From: Clostridia bacterium
GTDB taxonomy: Bacteria; Bacillota; Clostridia; Monoglobales; Monoglobaceae
Direction: 5' to 3'
NCBI GenBank assembly: GCA_017546145.1
Contig: JAFYXN010000010.1
Coordinates: 50,202 to 114,201 of the forward strand
Length of the DNA stretch: 64,000 bases
The position numbers and the translations under genes are program-made. Positions within the stretch are counted from its first letter, which is position 1, and each line of letters starts with the position of its first letter. The notes beneath the pieces are model-generated. The model made no database searches and had not been told where the DNA came from. It saw only the letters and a list, made by a program, of their open reading frames with translations. Below are positions 32,478-41,371 of the stretch, piece by piece.

Positions 32478-34807
32478 TATCTTTTTATCTCCTCACTTAA
32501 AACCGTACCTGCTGACACTTTTTTAGTAATTGAATAGGTTTTATCAGAAAGTATAATGTTTATATTGTATGTTCTTTCTGTTTCAGAATTATTTTCTGCC
32601 GTAACTTTAATTGTATTGTCCCTTACGCTGCAGGCAAACTTATTTGTAACCTCCAAAGACTCAAGAAGTTCAAGCTTTGCACCAGTGTTTGCATAAAGCT
32701 CTATATCAAGCTGCGTTGGAATGTCGTTGGTGAAATACATCGACTGATTTTGATACGCAACACCGCCGCCCTCTTTCACAAACATAGGAAGCCCCTCTTT
32801 TTTTGTAAGAGGACAAACAACAGTCACGGTCTTGCCGCCCTCATAGCGTTGTTTTGTCCAAAGATTATACCAACTGCCCTCCGGCAGTTCTACCAATCTT
32901 GAGTCGGCATTCTTATCAAACACAGGGGCAATAAGAATATCCTTGCCAAGATAAAATCTGTCATCCGCAGAATAGAGCTTTGTGTTTTTGAAATCGGCAT
33001 AATAAAGCGGTCTTATTATAGGCTCACCTGTTTTGCTTGCATTTAGTGCGTAAGAATAGATATTTGGTATAAATCTGTATCTGAACTGCAGGCAATCTTT
33101 ATACAAATCTCTGCTTTCTTCAGGACAGTTCCATGGCCACTTTGGAACAGCCTTATCACCGTTATGCATTCTGGGCATAGGACAAAAGATAAGACTCTGG
33201 CACATACGGCGGCATATATTGTCCATATCAAACTGCTGCTCGTTGGGGTCACCTTCCTGCTTGTTGCGACGCATAAATCCGCCCAAATCATAACCGCACA
33301 TTGAAAATCCAGCCATGGAAGCATTGATTATATACCATACATCTTCTTTAAATCTGTGAACACCAAACTCGGTGTCGCCCGCCCAAGGCATGGCATAACG
33401 CTGACTTCCTATACCGCCGCCACGTGAAAGTGACATGTGATTTTTAACGCCGTTTTCCGCCATTGTTTCGGTAATTGCTCTGTTCCACAAAACGCCAAAC
33501 AGGTTTCTTGACGGTATTCCAGGCAGAATTTCTCCGCTTACACGGTCAGAATGGTCTGTCCACCATTGTTTTACACCTTCCTTAATTCTTGGAACAAGGA
33601 AGGTTTTATAAAACTCTATCCCCTCTTTTGTTGCAACATCGGGAACAGTTTCAGAATTTACCTGTCGCAGCTTACCTTGAGCAATACCTGATACTGCTGT
33701 TTCTGTTTTGAACGAACATGAATTTATATGAAGTACAGTTTTTATACCGTCTTTTTCAAGGTTTTTTATCATTCCGGGGCCATCGCCAAAATCCAAGTGC
33801 CAGTTATAGTCATCCGACGGATAACCCCAGCCCGAGCTGTAGCTTGTTATAAAGTTTTTACCGCCACGCCACGGGCCGTCAATAACTATAGCATCACAAG
33901 GGTAGCCCTCGCTGCGCATACGTGTCATATCCTCAATTGCATTTTCCGCAGAATCAAACCTTACGCTGCTGCACCAATAGCCTAAATGCCATTTTTCGGG
34001 AGCCGCATTTCTGCCTGTGATTTTTGTATATGTATTTAAAATATCGCCCACACTGTCATCACAAAAAACAAACAAATCGTAATCGCCGCCCGGCGCGCTT
34101 ATAAACCATTCATCCGGATCTGATTTTGCCATATCAAAATACACATGGGGCCATGGATTGTTGAAAAACACACCATAACCTTCGGAGCTTGTAAAATACG
34201 GAACGGGAAAGCCGCCGTAATCGCCCACCTTTGTGCCGCCCTTTTCAGAGAATATATCCACTGTAGTACCCGTTCTGTCCGGATTAAACATACGTCCGCC
34301 AAAACCGGCAAACTTTTCTTCAGGCTTGTGTAAGAATACAGTATACGACCTGATTCCTGAGTATTCAGCCGCAACGCTCGAAAACCTGGCTCCACCGCCT
34401 ATAGTCTTTAGCAAGACCTTTCCGGACTTATCACAAAAGGAATAGTCGCCTGTTTCAAAATTGAAGGTAAACACCATCTTTTTATTAGAAAACAGAATTT
34501 TGTTGTCAACATAAGAATAACTGTAGTCTGATTTTTTCCAATCGGTATTTATAAGTCCCAAGCTTTCGGTAGTTGTAGCAGCTACAACACTTCCGGGCTT
34601 TGTAATGCGAAACCTAAGTGTATTGTCAAAGCAGCTTTCCAAAATCAAGCAATGACCTGTCATTGTAAGGATTGTAACTCCATTGCTTCTTTCCATCTCG
34701 CCTTTATATGTAAGCAGGCAAGGCGAGAAATCATCTGTTTCCAAAATTTCCTCCTGATAAAATGAATCATACAACGCATCGGGGTGTATGGATAATACTT
34801 TTTTCAT
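32477..34807 (-). CDS. Glycoside hydrolase family 31 (alpha-glycosidase)
   Basis: A 776-residue retaining alpha-glycosidase of the alpha-glucosidase/alpha-xylosidase group. N-terminal beta-sandwich (~1-220; FAGFGGRMFNPDRTG), then the barrel: WHLGYWCSSVRFDSAENAIEDM, IVIDGPWRGGKNF, WWTDHSD (catalytic nucleophile Asp region, ~375) and MPWAGDTEFG (acid/base Asp region), then C-terminal beta domains. No signal peptide, so it acts on imported oligosaccharides. Start at 34807 (GGTGG upstream). Xylosidase versus glucosidase specificity cannot be decided by eye. Confidence 0.9.
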   Translation of the reverse strand: MKKVLSIHPDALYDSFYQEEILETDDFSPCLLTYKGEMERSNGVTILTMTGHCLILESCFDNTLRFRITKPGSVVAATTTESLGLINTDWKKSDYSYSYVDNKILFSNKKMVFTFNFETGDYSFCDKSGKVLLKTIGGGARFSSVAAEYSGIRSYTVFLHKPEEKFAGFGGRMFNPDRTGTTVDIFSEKGGTKVGDYGGFPVPYFTSSEGYGVFFNNPWPHVYFDMAKSDPDEWFISAPGGDYDLFVFCDDSVGDILNTYTKITGRNAAPEKWHLGYWCSSVRFDSAENAIEDMTRMRSEGYPCDAIVIDGPWRGGKNFITSYSSGWGYPSDDYNWHLDFGDGPGMIKNLEKDGIKTVLHINSCSFKTETAVSGIAQGKLRQVNSETVPDVATKEGIEFYKTFLVPRIKEGVKQWWTDHSDRVSGEILPGIPSRNLFGVLWNRAITETMAENGVKNHMSLSRGGGIGSQRYAMPWAGDTEFGVHRFKEDVWYIINASMAGFSMCGYDLGGFMRRNKQEGDPNEQQFDMDNICRRMCQSLIFCPMPRMHNGDKAVPKWPWNCPEESRDLYKDCLQFRYRFIPNIYSYALNASKTGEPIIRPLYYADFKNTKLYSADDRFYLGKDILIAPVFDKNADSRLVELPEGSWYNLWTKQRYEGGKTVTVVCPLTKKEGLPMFVKEGGGVAYQNQSMYFTNDIPTQLDIELYANTGAKLELLESLEVTNKFACSVRDNTIKVTAENNSETERTYNINIILSDKTYSITKKVSAGTVLSEEIKR

Positions 34808-34833
34808 TAAGTCCACCTTCTAATCAGAGTAAT

Positions 34834-37566
34834 TTATTTATAGATATAGCACGATACCACCTTGCCGTCTGCGGTAAGAAGCACCACCTTGATATCTGGC
34901 AAAAGGTCATACAGCTGCGCTTGTTTTACGGTATCATTGTCATAGATACACAGCGGAGCATCGTTTAAATTATAAACCTTTGTTTCCGAGCCAAAATTAA
35001 TTTTTACAATACCGTTGCTGCTCGACAGCACAGTACCGCACGAAACATTAAACGCATTGAAATAATCACTGCGGCTAAGACTGCTGCTTGAATTTTGCTG
35101 TGCGTAGTGCTTCATATTTGGCACAAAAGTATTCTCCCTTGCAACCACACGTTCAATACGCAGGGTTATGTTTGAATTTTTTCTCAAATCCGAGTATCTT
35201 ACAATATCTCCGCGTACTAAATCCATAGGCAAAATTTCAGTAGAAACGGCAGAATAGTCGGGATTCATTCCAATATCCGCAACAACAGAATCCTCTGCTG
35301 AAATAAACAATGTAGTATAGCTCTTGCCGTCGAAGCCTCTTACTTCATATACCATTTCATCATCCAGAAGCACCTGATATACATCCTGAATCATCATGTT
35401 CTTTGTGCTTTCATTGCTGATTACTCCGGCTTTTACAACCGGAACATAGTAATACAGAATAATCGGCGCTTCACCGTTATCTTTGATATTATAGGATTCC
35501 ACTGTATACTTTGTAGAGTTGGATGCATAGGAGCTTCTGAAATAGATATAGTCTTCCTGGTCTTTGTTTCCTATATAAGTTCTTGAGCTTCCGGCAAAAG
35601 TCTGATTTGCTTTGTTTGTAGCCTTTGTTCTTGGAACACCAAGAATAATTGTATCTTCACCTACAGCAATATTTCCCCCAAACACATTGTTTGCGTACAT
35701 TTCGGTTTGCTGATTGTTGTCATAGCAAAGAGTTTCTTTGCTGTTTTCATTTGGTGAAACATAATCCGTATCAATATTTTTCACATAGCCTTCGGAGTCA
35801 AGACGGTATATCACCAATCTGGATGCAAAATCCACCGTCACATCACCGCTGTACTGGCGCTTCATTGCCGCAAACTGCTCGTTTGCAGTTTTTTTGCTTT
35901 CACCATCAATAATCATACGGTCAGCACCATACAATATTTTTGTGGACTTAAGTTTAAAGTCAAAAACCTTTAAAGCCAATCTTTGATTGCCCATTTCCTC
36001 ATCGATTTTATCGCAGTCCACAACATATCCGTACTTGCTTCCTGCAGAAAGGCTTTGAGCCTTTTGCGTCATTACAACTTTTCCAAAAGCATCCATCAGA
36101 AAAACCGCTTCTGTTCCAACACCTATATCGGTTGCTTCGCCTTTGGTTATAGCATATTTCATTCCATTGGAAATCTCATATTTTTGGTCATTTATTGTAA
36201 AGAAATCCTTGTATTTTGCCTGAACTGTTCCTTCAACAGATTCTCTGCTGACAAGAATTTCAAACACTTCTGCCGATGCATCAACAAGCGGATACGCATT
36301 GTCATATACTGTTTTTTCTGCAGCCACAAGAAGAACATCGCCCTCCTGAATATCCTCAAAGTCTATTCTTCTGCCGTCAAGATATATATCCGTCTGCTTT
36401 GCTTTGTCTAACTTAAGAATGGATTTGTTGTATTTGTCGCTTATACACTTTCTTTCATAGTCTATAGAATCGGCGATATATAATGTATAGCTTTTTACAT
36501 AAACAACATCGTATATGCCGTCATCATCCGAGTCATAAAGTTCAACGCTTCCGTTTGCAGGTTTAAAATCCTGATTCTGCGGTATTTTATACACGCCGTT
36601 ATACAGGCAATCGGCAACAGGAAGAACATTTACACTTTTTGTGCTTGACGCATCTTCTGACTCATAGTATGTAAAAACATTATTTGCATAAGAATCTATG
36701 TTTTCTGAAGACACTGTAATGCTTTTTCTGTCATCTGCCTTATAATACACAACCGTTTTTTCGTCGGTTTCGCCCTTGCGCAGATAAACAGTTAAAAAGC
36801 GGCCTATTTTTTCGGCAATTTTTGTTCCGCCAACATTATAAAGGTTATTCTCAATCTTTACATAACCCTCTTTTGTTGTGCTTCCGCCTGTCAGTCCTGT
36901 AACGTTGTTTGCTGTAACCTGACCTTTTATTTTGCTGATATTTAAAAACCTTGTCAGTATTGTGACATCTTCTCTTACTTCATAAGAAACGCCGTCTTCC
37001 CTGTATACTATCACGTCAAGCAACGGCTCTTCCAAGGCATTGCAAATCATCCGAGCAAATCCGCCACGTGTAATGGGTTCATCCTGAGTTCCCAAAATGC
37101 CGTCATAAAGACCTCTTGCAACAATTATAGCGTTATAGCTTGTTTCGCCATTTTTATCAGCTTTTACAATCTCGCCATAACCCATAAGGTTTGAAAGCAT
37201 TACTGCCGCCTGATACTTGGTAACACTGCTGTCAGGCTGAAACACACCGGGGGCAACCCCTGAAACTATCCCCGCCTTGCCCGCAGCCTCTATATACCCC
37301 TTTGCCCAGTGGCTTTGCGGCACATCATAAAAAGTGCTTTGCGTTGTATCGGGGATAACACCCATTATACCCGACACTGTAACAACCGCTTCGCTGCGCG
37401 TCAAAAGCCCATCGGGTCTGAACTCGCCGTCTTCGTAGCCACGCATTATACCTAAAGAGCAAACCATATCAATTGCATCGTCATATACCGATGCCGCAGC
37501 AGTATACAAAGAAGCTGCACAGAAAACAAAAACCAGAATAACTAATAAAACTTTTTTAATGTTCAT
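34834..37566 (-). CDS. Secreted protein with N-terminal S-layer-homology repeats
   Basis: A 910-residue exported protein. Signal peptide (NIKKVLLVILVFVFCAASLY). Residues ~25-175 hold three SLH-type repeats (AIDMVCSLGIMRGYEDGEFR, HWAKGYIEAAGKAGIVSG, and a third degenerate copy ending at LLDV). SLH domains bind pyruvylated secondary cell-wall polymer and hold the protein on the surface. The remaining ~730 residues are mostly beta-strand with no recognised catalytic motif. It is the middle of the operon, after the 430-residue SLH protein. Function unknown; scaffolding or glycan binding is inference from context. Confidence 0.8.
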   Translation of the reverse strand: MNIKKVLLVILVFVFCAASLYTAAASVYDDAIDMVCSLGIMRGYEDGEFRPDGLLTRSEAVVTVSGIMGVIPDTTQSTFYDVPQSHWAKGYIEAAGKAGIVSGVAPGVFQPDSSVTKYQAAVMLSNLMGYGEIVKADKNGETSYNAIIVARGLYDGILGTQDEPITRGGFARMICNALEEPLLDVIVYREDGVSYEVREDVTILTRFLNISKIKGQVTANNVTGLTGGSTTKEGYVKIENNLYNVGGTKIAEKIGRFLTVYLRKGETDEKTVVYYKADDRKSITVSSENIDSYANNVFTYYESEDASSTKSVNVLPVADCLYNGVYKIPQNQDFKPANGSVELYDSDDDGIYDVVYVKSYTLYIADSIDYERKCISDKYNKSILKLDKAKQTDIYLDGRRIDFEDIQEGDVLLVAAEKTVYDNAYPLVDASAEVFEILVSRESVEGTVQAKYKDFFTINDQKYEISNGMKYAITKGEATDIGVGTEAVFLMDAFGKVVMTQKAQSLSAGSKYGYVVDCDKIDEEMGNQRLALKVFDFKLKSTKILYGADRMIIDGESKKTANEQFAAMKRQYSGDVTVDFASRLVIYRLDSEGYVKNIDTDYVSPNENSKETLCYDNNQQTEMYANNVFGGNIAVGEDTIILGVPRTKATNKANQTFAGSSRTYIGNKDQEDYIYFRSSYASNSTKYTVESYNIKDNGEAPIILYYYVPVVKAGVISNESTKNMMIQDVYQVLLDDEMVYEVRGFDGKSYTTLFISAEDSVVADIGMNPDYSAVSTEILPMDLVRGDIVRYSDLRKNSNITLRIERVVARENTFVPNMKHYAQQNSSSSLSRSDYFNAFNVSCGTVLSSSNGIVKINFGSETKVYNLNDAPLCIYDNDTVKQAQLYDLLPDIKVVLLTADGKVVSCYIYK

Positions 37567-37579
37567 ATCTGTACCCTCC

Positions 37580-38872
37580 TTATATTATTCCTTTAAGCTT
37601 TAAATTATATATAAGCTGTGCTGCCTGTGCACGGTTTGAATTGTCATTGGGGGCAAATCTGCCGTCACCCATACCGTTTACTATGCCCTTCTCCATAAGC
37701 ACCTTTACGGCAGTTTGCGCATAGTCTGCTATCTCTTCCATATCCAAAGGCTGTGCATCGCCTTCAGGCTGAACTCCGTCAAAGAAAGCTCGGTAAAGCA
37801 TCACGGCAAGGTCCTGTCGTTTAAGGTCCAACCCTGCGCCAAAACTACTTTCGTCTATTCCTTTAACAATTCCGCGGCTCACCGCAATCTTCACATACTG
37901 CGCAAAATATGAATCAGCCGGAACATCCGCAAAATCAATACCCTCTGACAAAATCTCAAGCTTTGTGCCTCGGATAAGCATGGTGATGAACTCTTCACGT
38001 TTAAGGATTCTTGACGGAGCAAATTTGTTTTCTTCAACGCCGTTTACTATACCGTTTTTGTAAAGATATTCAATTGCCTCTTTTGCCCATGGCTCGTCAT
38101 TGAGGTCACTGAACACAGCACTTTGCCCAGGTTTTACCACAGGTTTTGCATCAGTCGGTTGTTCTTCGGAGGGCTTTGGTATAAGCATACCGCCTCCGCC
38201 ACCGCCGCCTCCGCCGCCACCGGAGCCGGGGTTTTGAGTTCCTTGCTGCTTTGCAGCAAGAACAGAATTTATAGCAGAAGTATACGCGGCTTCAACATCC
38301 GATACTAAAGAAAAGTTGTTTTTTGCAAGATACATTGCCTTATAAACATCTGCCGTTTCTGTATCTGAAAAGGTTGCCAATGCTGCCGCTTGTTCCGCTG
38401 CAAGATCAAACATCCCAAATGCTTGGTTATAGGTTGAAACCAATCCCGGATACGAATTCCATGCTGTAGCATTCTTAAATGTATCAACAATATAATCGTT
38501 TTGACTTTTAAGTGTTACGGACGAAGATGCCATATACGCGTCACCGCAGTTTGCATACACATATACCGTATTTGTAGTCTCAGGCTCGTTTGGCAAATAG
38601 CCTATACTGACCGGCATTTGAGGTACATAATCATACTGCATAAATGATATAATACTTCCTGCTGCATTATTCATAACCGAGAAATTATTTACTGGTCTTC
38701 TTGTAAGTATAAGAGTCAGGCGACTTGCACCTTCCGGAACAGATAAGGTAACATCTATAGTTTTATTTTCAATATTCTGCACACAGTTTGTAATCGCAAT
38801 ATTTTCAGCAGCATATACAGATAAACCGCACAAAACAGCTGTTATCAAAAGTATTGAAATTATCTTTTTCAT
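37580..38872 (-). CDS. Secreted protein with C-terminal SLH repeats and poly-Gly linker
   Basis: A 430-residue exported protein: signal peptide (KKIISILLITAVLCGLSVYA), an unassigned ~200-residue domain, a linker with an 11-Gly run (NPGSGGG...), then three SLH repeats (KEAIEYLYKNGIVNGVEENK, a second ending FDGVQPE, and VKVLMEKGIVNGMGDGRFAP). The start at 38872 has GGAG 9 nt upstream. Domain order is opposite to the 910-residue SLH protein encoded next. Probably wall-anchored; the N-terminal domain may bind polysaccharide, but I do not recognise it. Confidence 0.8.
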   Translation of the reverse strand: MKKIISILLITAVLCGLSVYAAENIAITNCVQNIENKTIDVTLSVPEGASRLTLILTRRPVNNFSVMNNAAGSIISFMQYDYVPQMPVSIGYLPNEPETTNTVYVYANCGDAYMASSSVTLKSQNDYIVDTFKNATAWNSYPGLVSTYNQAFGMFDLAAEQAAALATFSDTETADVYKAMYLAKNNFSLVSDVEAAYTSAINSVLAAKQQGTQNPGSGGGGGGGGGGGMLIPKPSEEQPTDAKPVVKPGQSAVFSDLNDEPWAKEAIEYLYKNGIVNGVEENKFAPSRILKREEFITMLIRGTKLEILSEGIDFADVPADSYFAQYVKIAVSRGIVKGIDESSFGAGLDLKRQDLAVMLYRAFFDGVQPEGDAQPLDMEEIADYAQTAVKVLMEKGIVNGMGDGRFAPNDNSNRAQAAQLIYNLKLKGII

Positions 38873-38889
38873 TGTACCTGCTCCTTTCA

Positions 38890-41295
38890 TTAGTCAATTA
38901 TTGTTCCAACAAGAAAACCTTCTATTTTTATTCTGTTTCCTAAAGACATAGCGTCTTTTTTGTCGGAAACTGTAATTTTTAAGGTATGCTTTCCTGATTT
39001 AAGGTTATCGCTGAAAATCTGATAATGAGTCTTGCACTTTCTTACACCAAAGCGGTCAAACGCATTAAATGTACCCATTTTAACACCGTCGATTTCAACA
39101 TCAACCGCACCTGTATCAATGCCGGATTCCCAAAGCACACCAATGGAGTTGCCTTCAAATTTAAGTTCCAAGGTTGCACCCACATTTGCAGTAATTGCTC
39201 CGTCTTCGTCTTTGAATCCATTTGTCTTTGCATTTTTAACATCAATCAGGCTGCCGTTTAAAGTTCCCTGCACTTTAAACGCTTTTTGCTGAGGTTTTGA
39301 AGGCGCTACAAACGCTTGCTCAACGAATGATGTTATTGCATCCGCATACACTTTATGTCCCAAATCGTTGGGAAACCACAAATATGTCATATAATCTGCA
39401 TCTTTTTTCTTGTTCGCACTCATCTCTGCAGACATAATCATATTTACATCTATAAGGGGCAGCGAATACTCTTTTGCAACATAATCATAAGCCGCAACCG
39501 TCTCTGTTTCTGTCAAGCCGTCAAAATAACCAATTAAAACAACTATGTCGGTTTTGGGGCTGTCTTTTTTAATTTTTGCAACAACACCTTCAAGATTTTT
39601 CACAACAGCTTCATAGGTATTTTCGCTGTCCTCGGGTGCAAAATCTATAAACACAACATCCGGCTTGTCTTGGACAAGCTTTTCAATGGTATACACCGCT
39701 AACCCTGAATCTGCGTGCCAGAATGTATTGTTTAATTCATTAATCTTGCAATCTGTATATTTATTTTTAAACCATTTTATAACCTGTGCACGATATGAGG
39801 TTGCATTTTCTAACCCTGCACCCCTGCCGTACGCTGCGCCGCCGCCAAGAAAAGCAACTGTTGACTCTTTGTCATTTATCAGGCTGTATGCCAGATTTGA
39901 AAGAGCCTTGCTTTCGTCTGCGGTTTTTATTTTAATGGTTTTGTTTTCAATTTCAAACTCTGCGTCAAATGCACGGCAGATTGTTCTTACATCTGCAAAA
40001 AGCTTGCCGTCTGACACATAAACTTCTCTTATCGGCAAAAGCTTGCCGTTTACCTGAGCACTTTTTTCAGTTGCATTGAGAACAAGCTTCTTAAAGCCCT
40101 TTGCAAGCACTCTGTTATCATAATCAGTTTCTAAAAGAGCTGCCAATTCTGCAACTTCAGCAACCGCATAGCCATCCTTTACATTAAGCCATGCCGGATT
40201 TTCATAATAAACATCATTTATACTTATGCCGCCGTTTTTATTGACATAAGAATCAGTCGGGGCTACAGTACCTTTTTTGATTACCGAAAGCTCATCAACC
40301 AGGCACGAAACGCCCTCTTCCATTTTTGGAGCAATGCCAATGGTAATCTCTGCGTCTTCTCCTCGGTGAATATATGTACCCTTCACAAGTGTCCATTTTG
40401 TATCAGCGCTTTGGGTATCCACGCAAATATAATTCTGCTGTGCAATGCCAACACTTGAATAATCTCTTATATTCTGAGATTTGTCTATTGTTTTTGATGA
40501 AGAAAAAGCCACTAAAATATCAGCATCCGTTTCGCCCTGCTGTGACTTTACAAAGGCAGATATTTCGTATTTGGTATTTTTTTGAACAAAAATCTTCTGC
40601 CCCAAAAAGGCTGCTGAAGACTTTGCCTCAACCCTTACGCATTTTTCGGTATTGTTTGCACCATTGTTTTTTCCGGTTAAATATGCACCGTTTGAAATAT
40701 AACCCGAAGTACCATTTTCAAAGCCAAAGTTTTCTATCAGTTCATCCGGTTTTACCTCTGTGGGTGAATATTTCTCTGTTTTTTCTGTAAGCTTTTCAAC
40801 AGTAAGATTGTCCATATAATAGGCAATCGGTTCAAGCGCTCCGCCTACACGCACATAAAGCTGCGCCTCGCCTGTGCCCTCGCCGTCCCATGAATAGTAT
40901 CCTGTAACTCTTGCCCATTTATCAGAAACATTTACATTCTTAACAACTGACAAGATAAGCGATTTATCCCCAAAGTTTCTGTGGTCAACAATAAGGTTTG
41001 CTGTGTTTTTGCCCTCATCAATACGGACATCTACCGATATAATATACTGAACATTTCTTTCAAAACGGAACTTATACATTGCTCTGCCATAAGCTTCCTT
41101 CATAACAACCTTTCCGTATGCACCGTTTGCACCCGTCTGCTGCACCACCTCAATATCAGCATTAACAGTTGTCCAGTTTGTTGTTCCATCAGAAAAATCA
41201 CCGTTAGGCAAAGACACGCCTTCCGTCGCAAAGCAAACTGTATTAAGTGTAAATAATAATGATAAAAGAAGCAAAGCCGATACAAATTTTTTCAT
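38890..41295 (-). CDS. Secreted SGNH-fold protein with two beta-sandwich modules, nucleophile Ser missing
   Basis: An 801-residue exported protein. Signal peptide; two CBM4/9-like modules (~25-175, NGDFSDGTTNWTTVNADIEV; ~185-345, ENFGFENGTSGYISNGAYL); a short amine-oxidase-N-like segment (~350-465, FADVRTICRAFDAEF); an SGNH-fold domain (~475-655); and a C-terminal beta domain. Blocks of the SGNH fold are visible: GGGAAYGRGAG where GGS(I/A)TxG is usual, DVVFIDFAPED, and DLGHKVY with the Asp-His. The nucleophile Ser is Gly, so the enzyme may be dead or use a different residue. Start at 41295. Fourth gene downstream of the ABC importer. Confidence 0.72.
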   Translation of the reverse strand: MKKFVSALLLLSLLFTLNTVCFATEGVSLPNGDFSDGTTNWTTVNADIEVVQQTGANGAYGKVVMKEAYGRAMYKFRFERNVQYIISVDVRIDEGKNTANLIVDHRNFGDKSLILSVVKNVNVSDKWARVTGYYSWDGEGTGEAQLYVRVGGALEPIAYYMDNLTVEKLTEKTEKYSPTEVKPDELIENFGFENGTSGYISNGAYLTGKNNGANNTEKCVRVEAKSSAAFLGQKIFVQKNTKYEISAFVKSQQGETDADILVAFSSSKTIDKSQNIRDYSSVGIAQQNYICVDTQSADTKWTLVKGTYIHRGEDAEITIGIAPKMEEGVSCLVDELSVIKKGTVAPTDSYVNKNGGISINDVYYENPAWLNVKDGYAVAEVAELAALLETDYDNRVLAKGFKKLVLNATEKSAQVNGKLLPIREVYVSDGKLFADVRTICRAFDAEFEIENKTIKIKTADESKALSNLAYSLINDKESTVAFLGGGAAYGRGAGLENATSYRAQVIKWFKNKYTDCKINELNNTFWHADSGLAVYTIEKLVQDKPDVVFIDFAPEDSENTYEAVVKNLEGVVAKIKKDSPKTDIVVLIGYFDGLTETETVAAYDYVAKEYSLPLIDVNMIMSAEMSANKKKDADYMTYLWFPNDLGHKVYADAITSFVEQAFVAPSKPQQKAFKVQGTLNGSLIDVKNAKTNGFKDEDGAITANVGATLELKFEGNSIGVLWESGIDTGAVDVEIDGVKMGTFNAFDRFGVRKCKTHYQIFSDNLKSGKHTLKITVSDKKDAMSLGNRIKIEGFLVGTIID

Positions 41296-41330
41296 ATCCA
41301 AGTTCCTTTCTGTCAGGGTTTAGTACCCGA

Positions 41331-41362
41331 TTTGCGGGGATATGTAGCCATACCCCCGCAAA
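41331..41362 (-). repeat. Intercistronic stem-loop before the SGNH-like gene
   Basis: Perfect 9-bp arms TTTGCGGGG (41331-41339) and CCCCGCAAA (41354-41362), GC-rich, in the only sizeable gap (76 bp) of the operon. No U-tract follows in the minus direction, so it looks like an mRNA-stabilising or processing hairpin that favours the upstream genes. Confidence 0.55.
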
Positions 41363-41371
41363 CTACAAAAT

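Noticed and set aside
38182..38222. Simple-sequence frameshift in the poly-Gly coding run
   Set aside because: The frame continues through into good SLH repeats, so the run is a linker, not a break.
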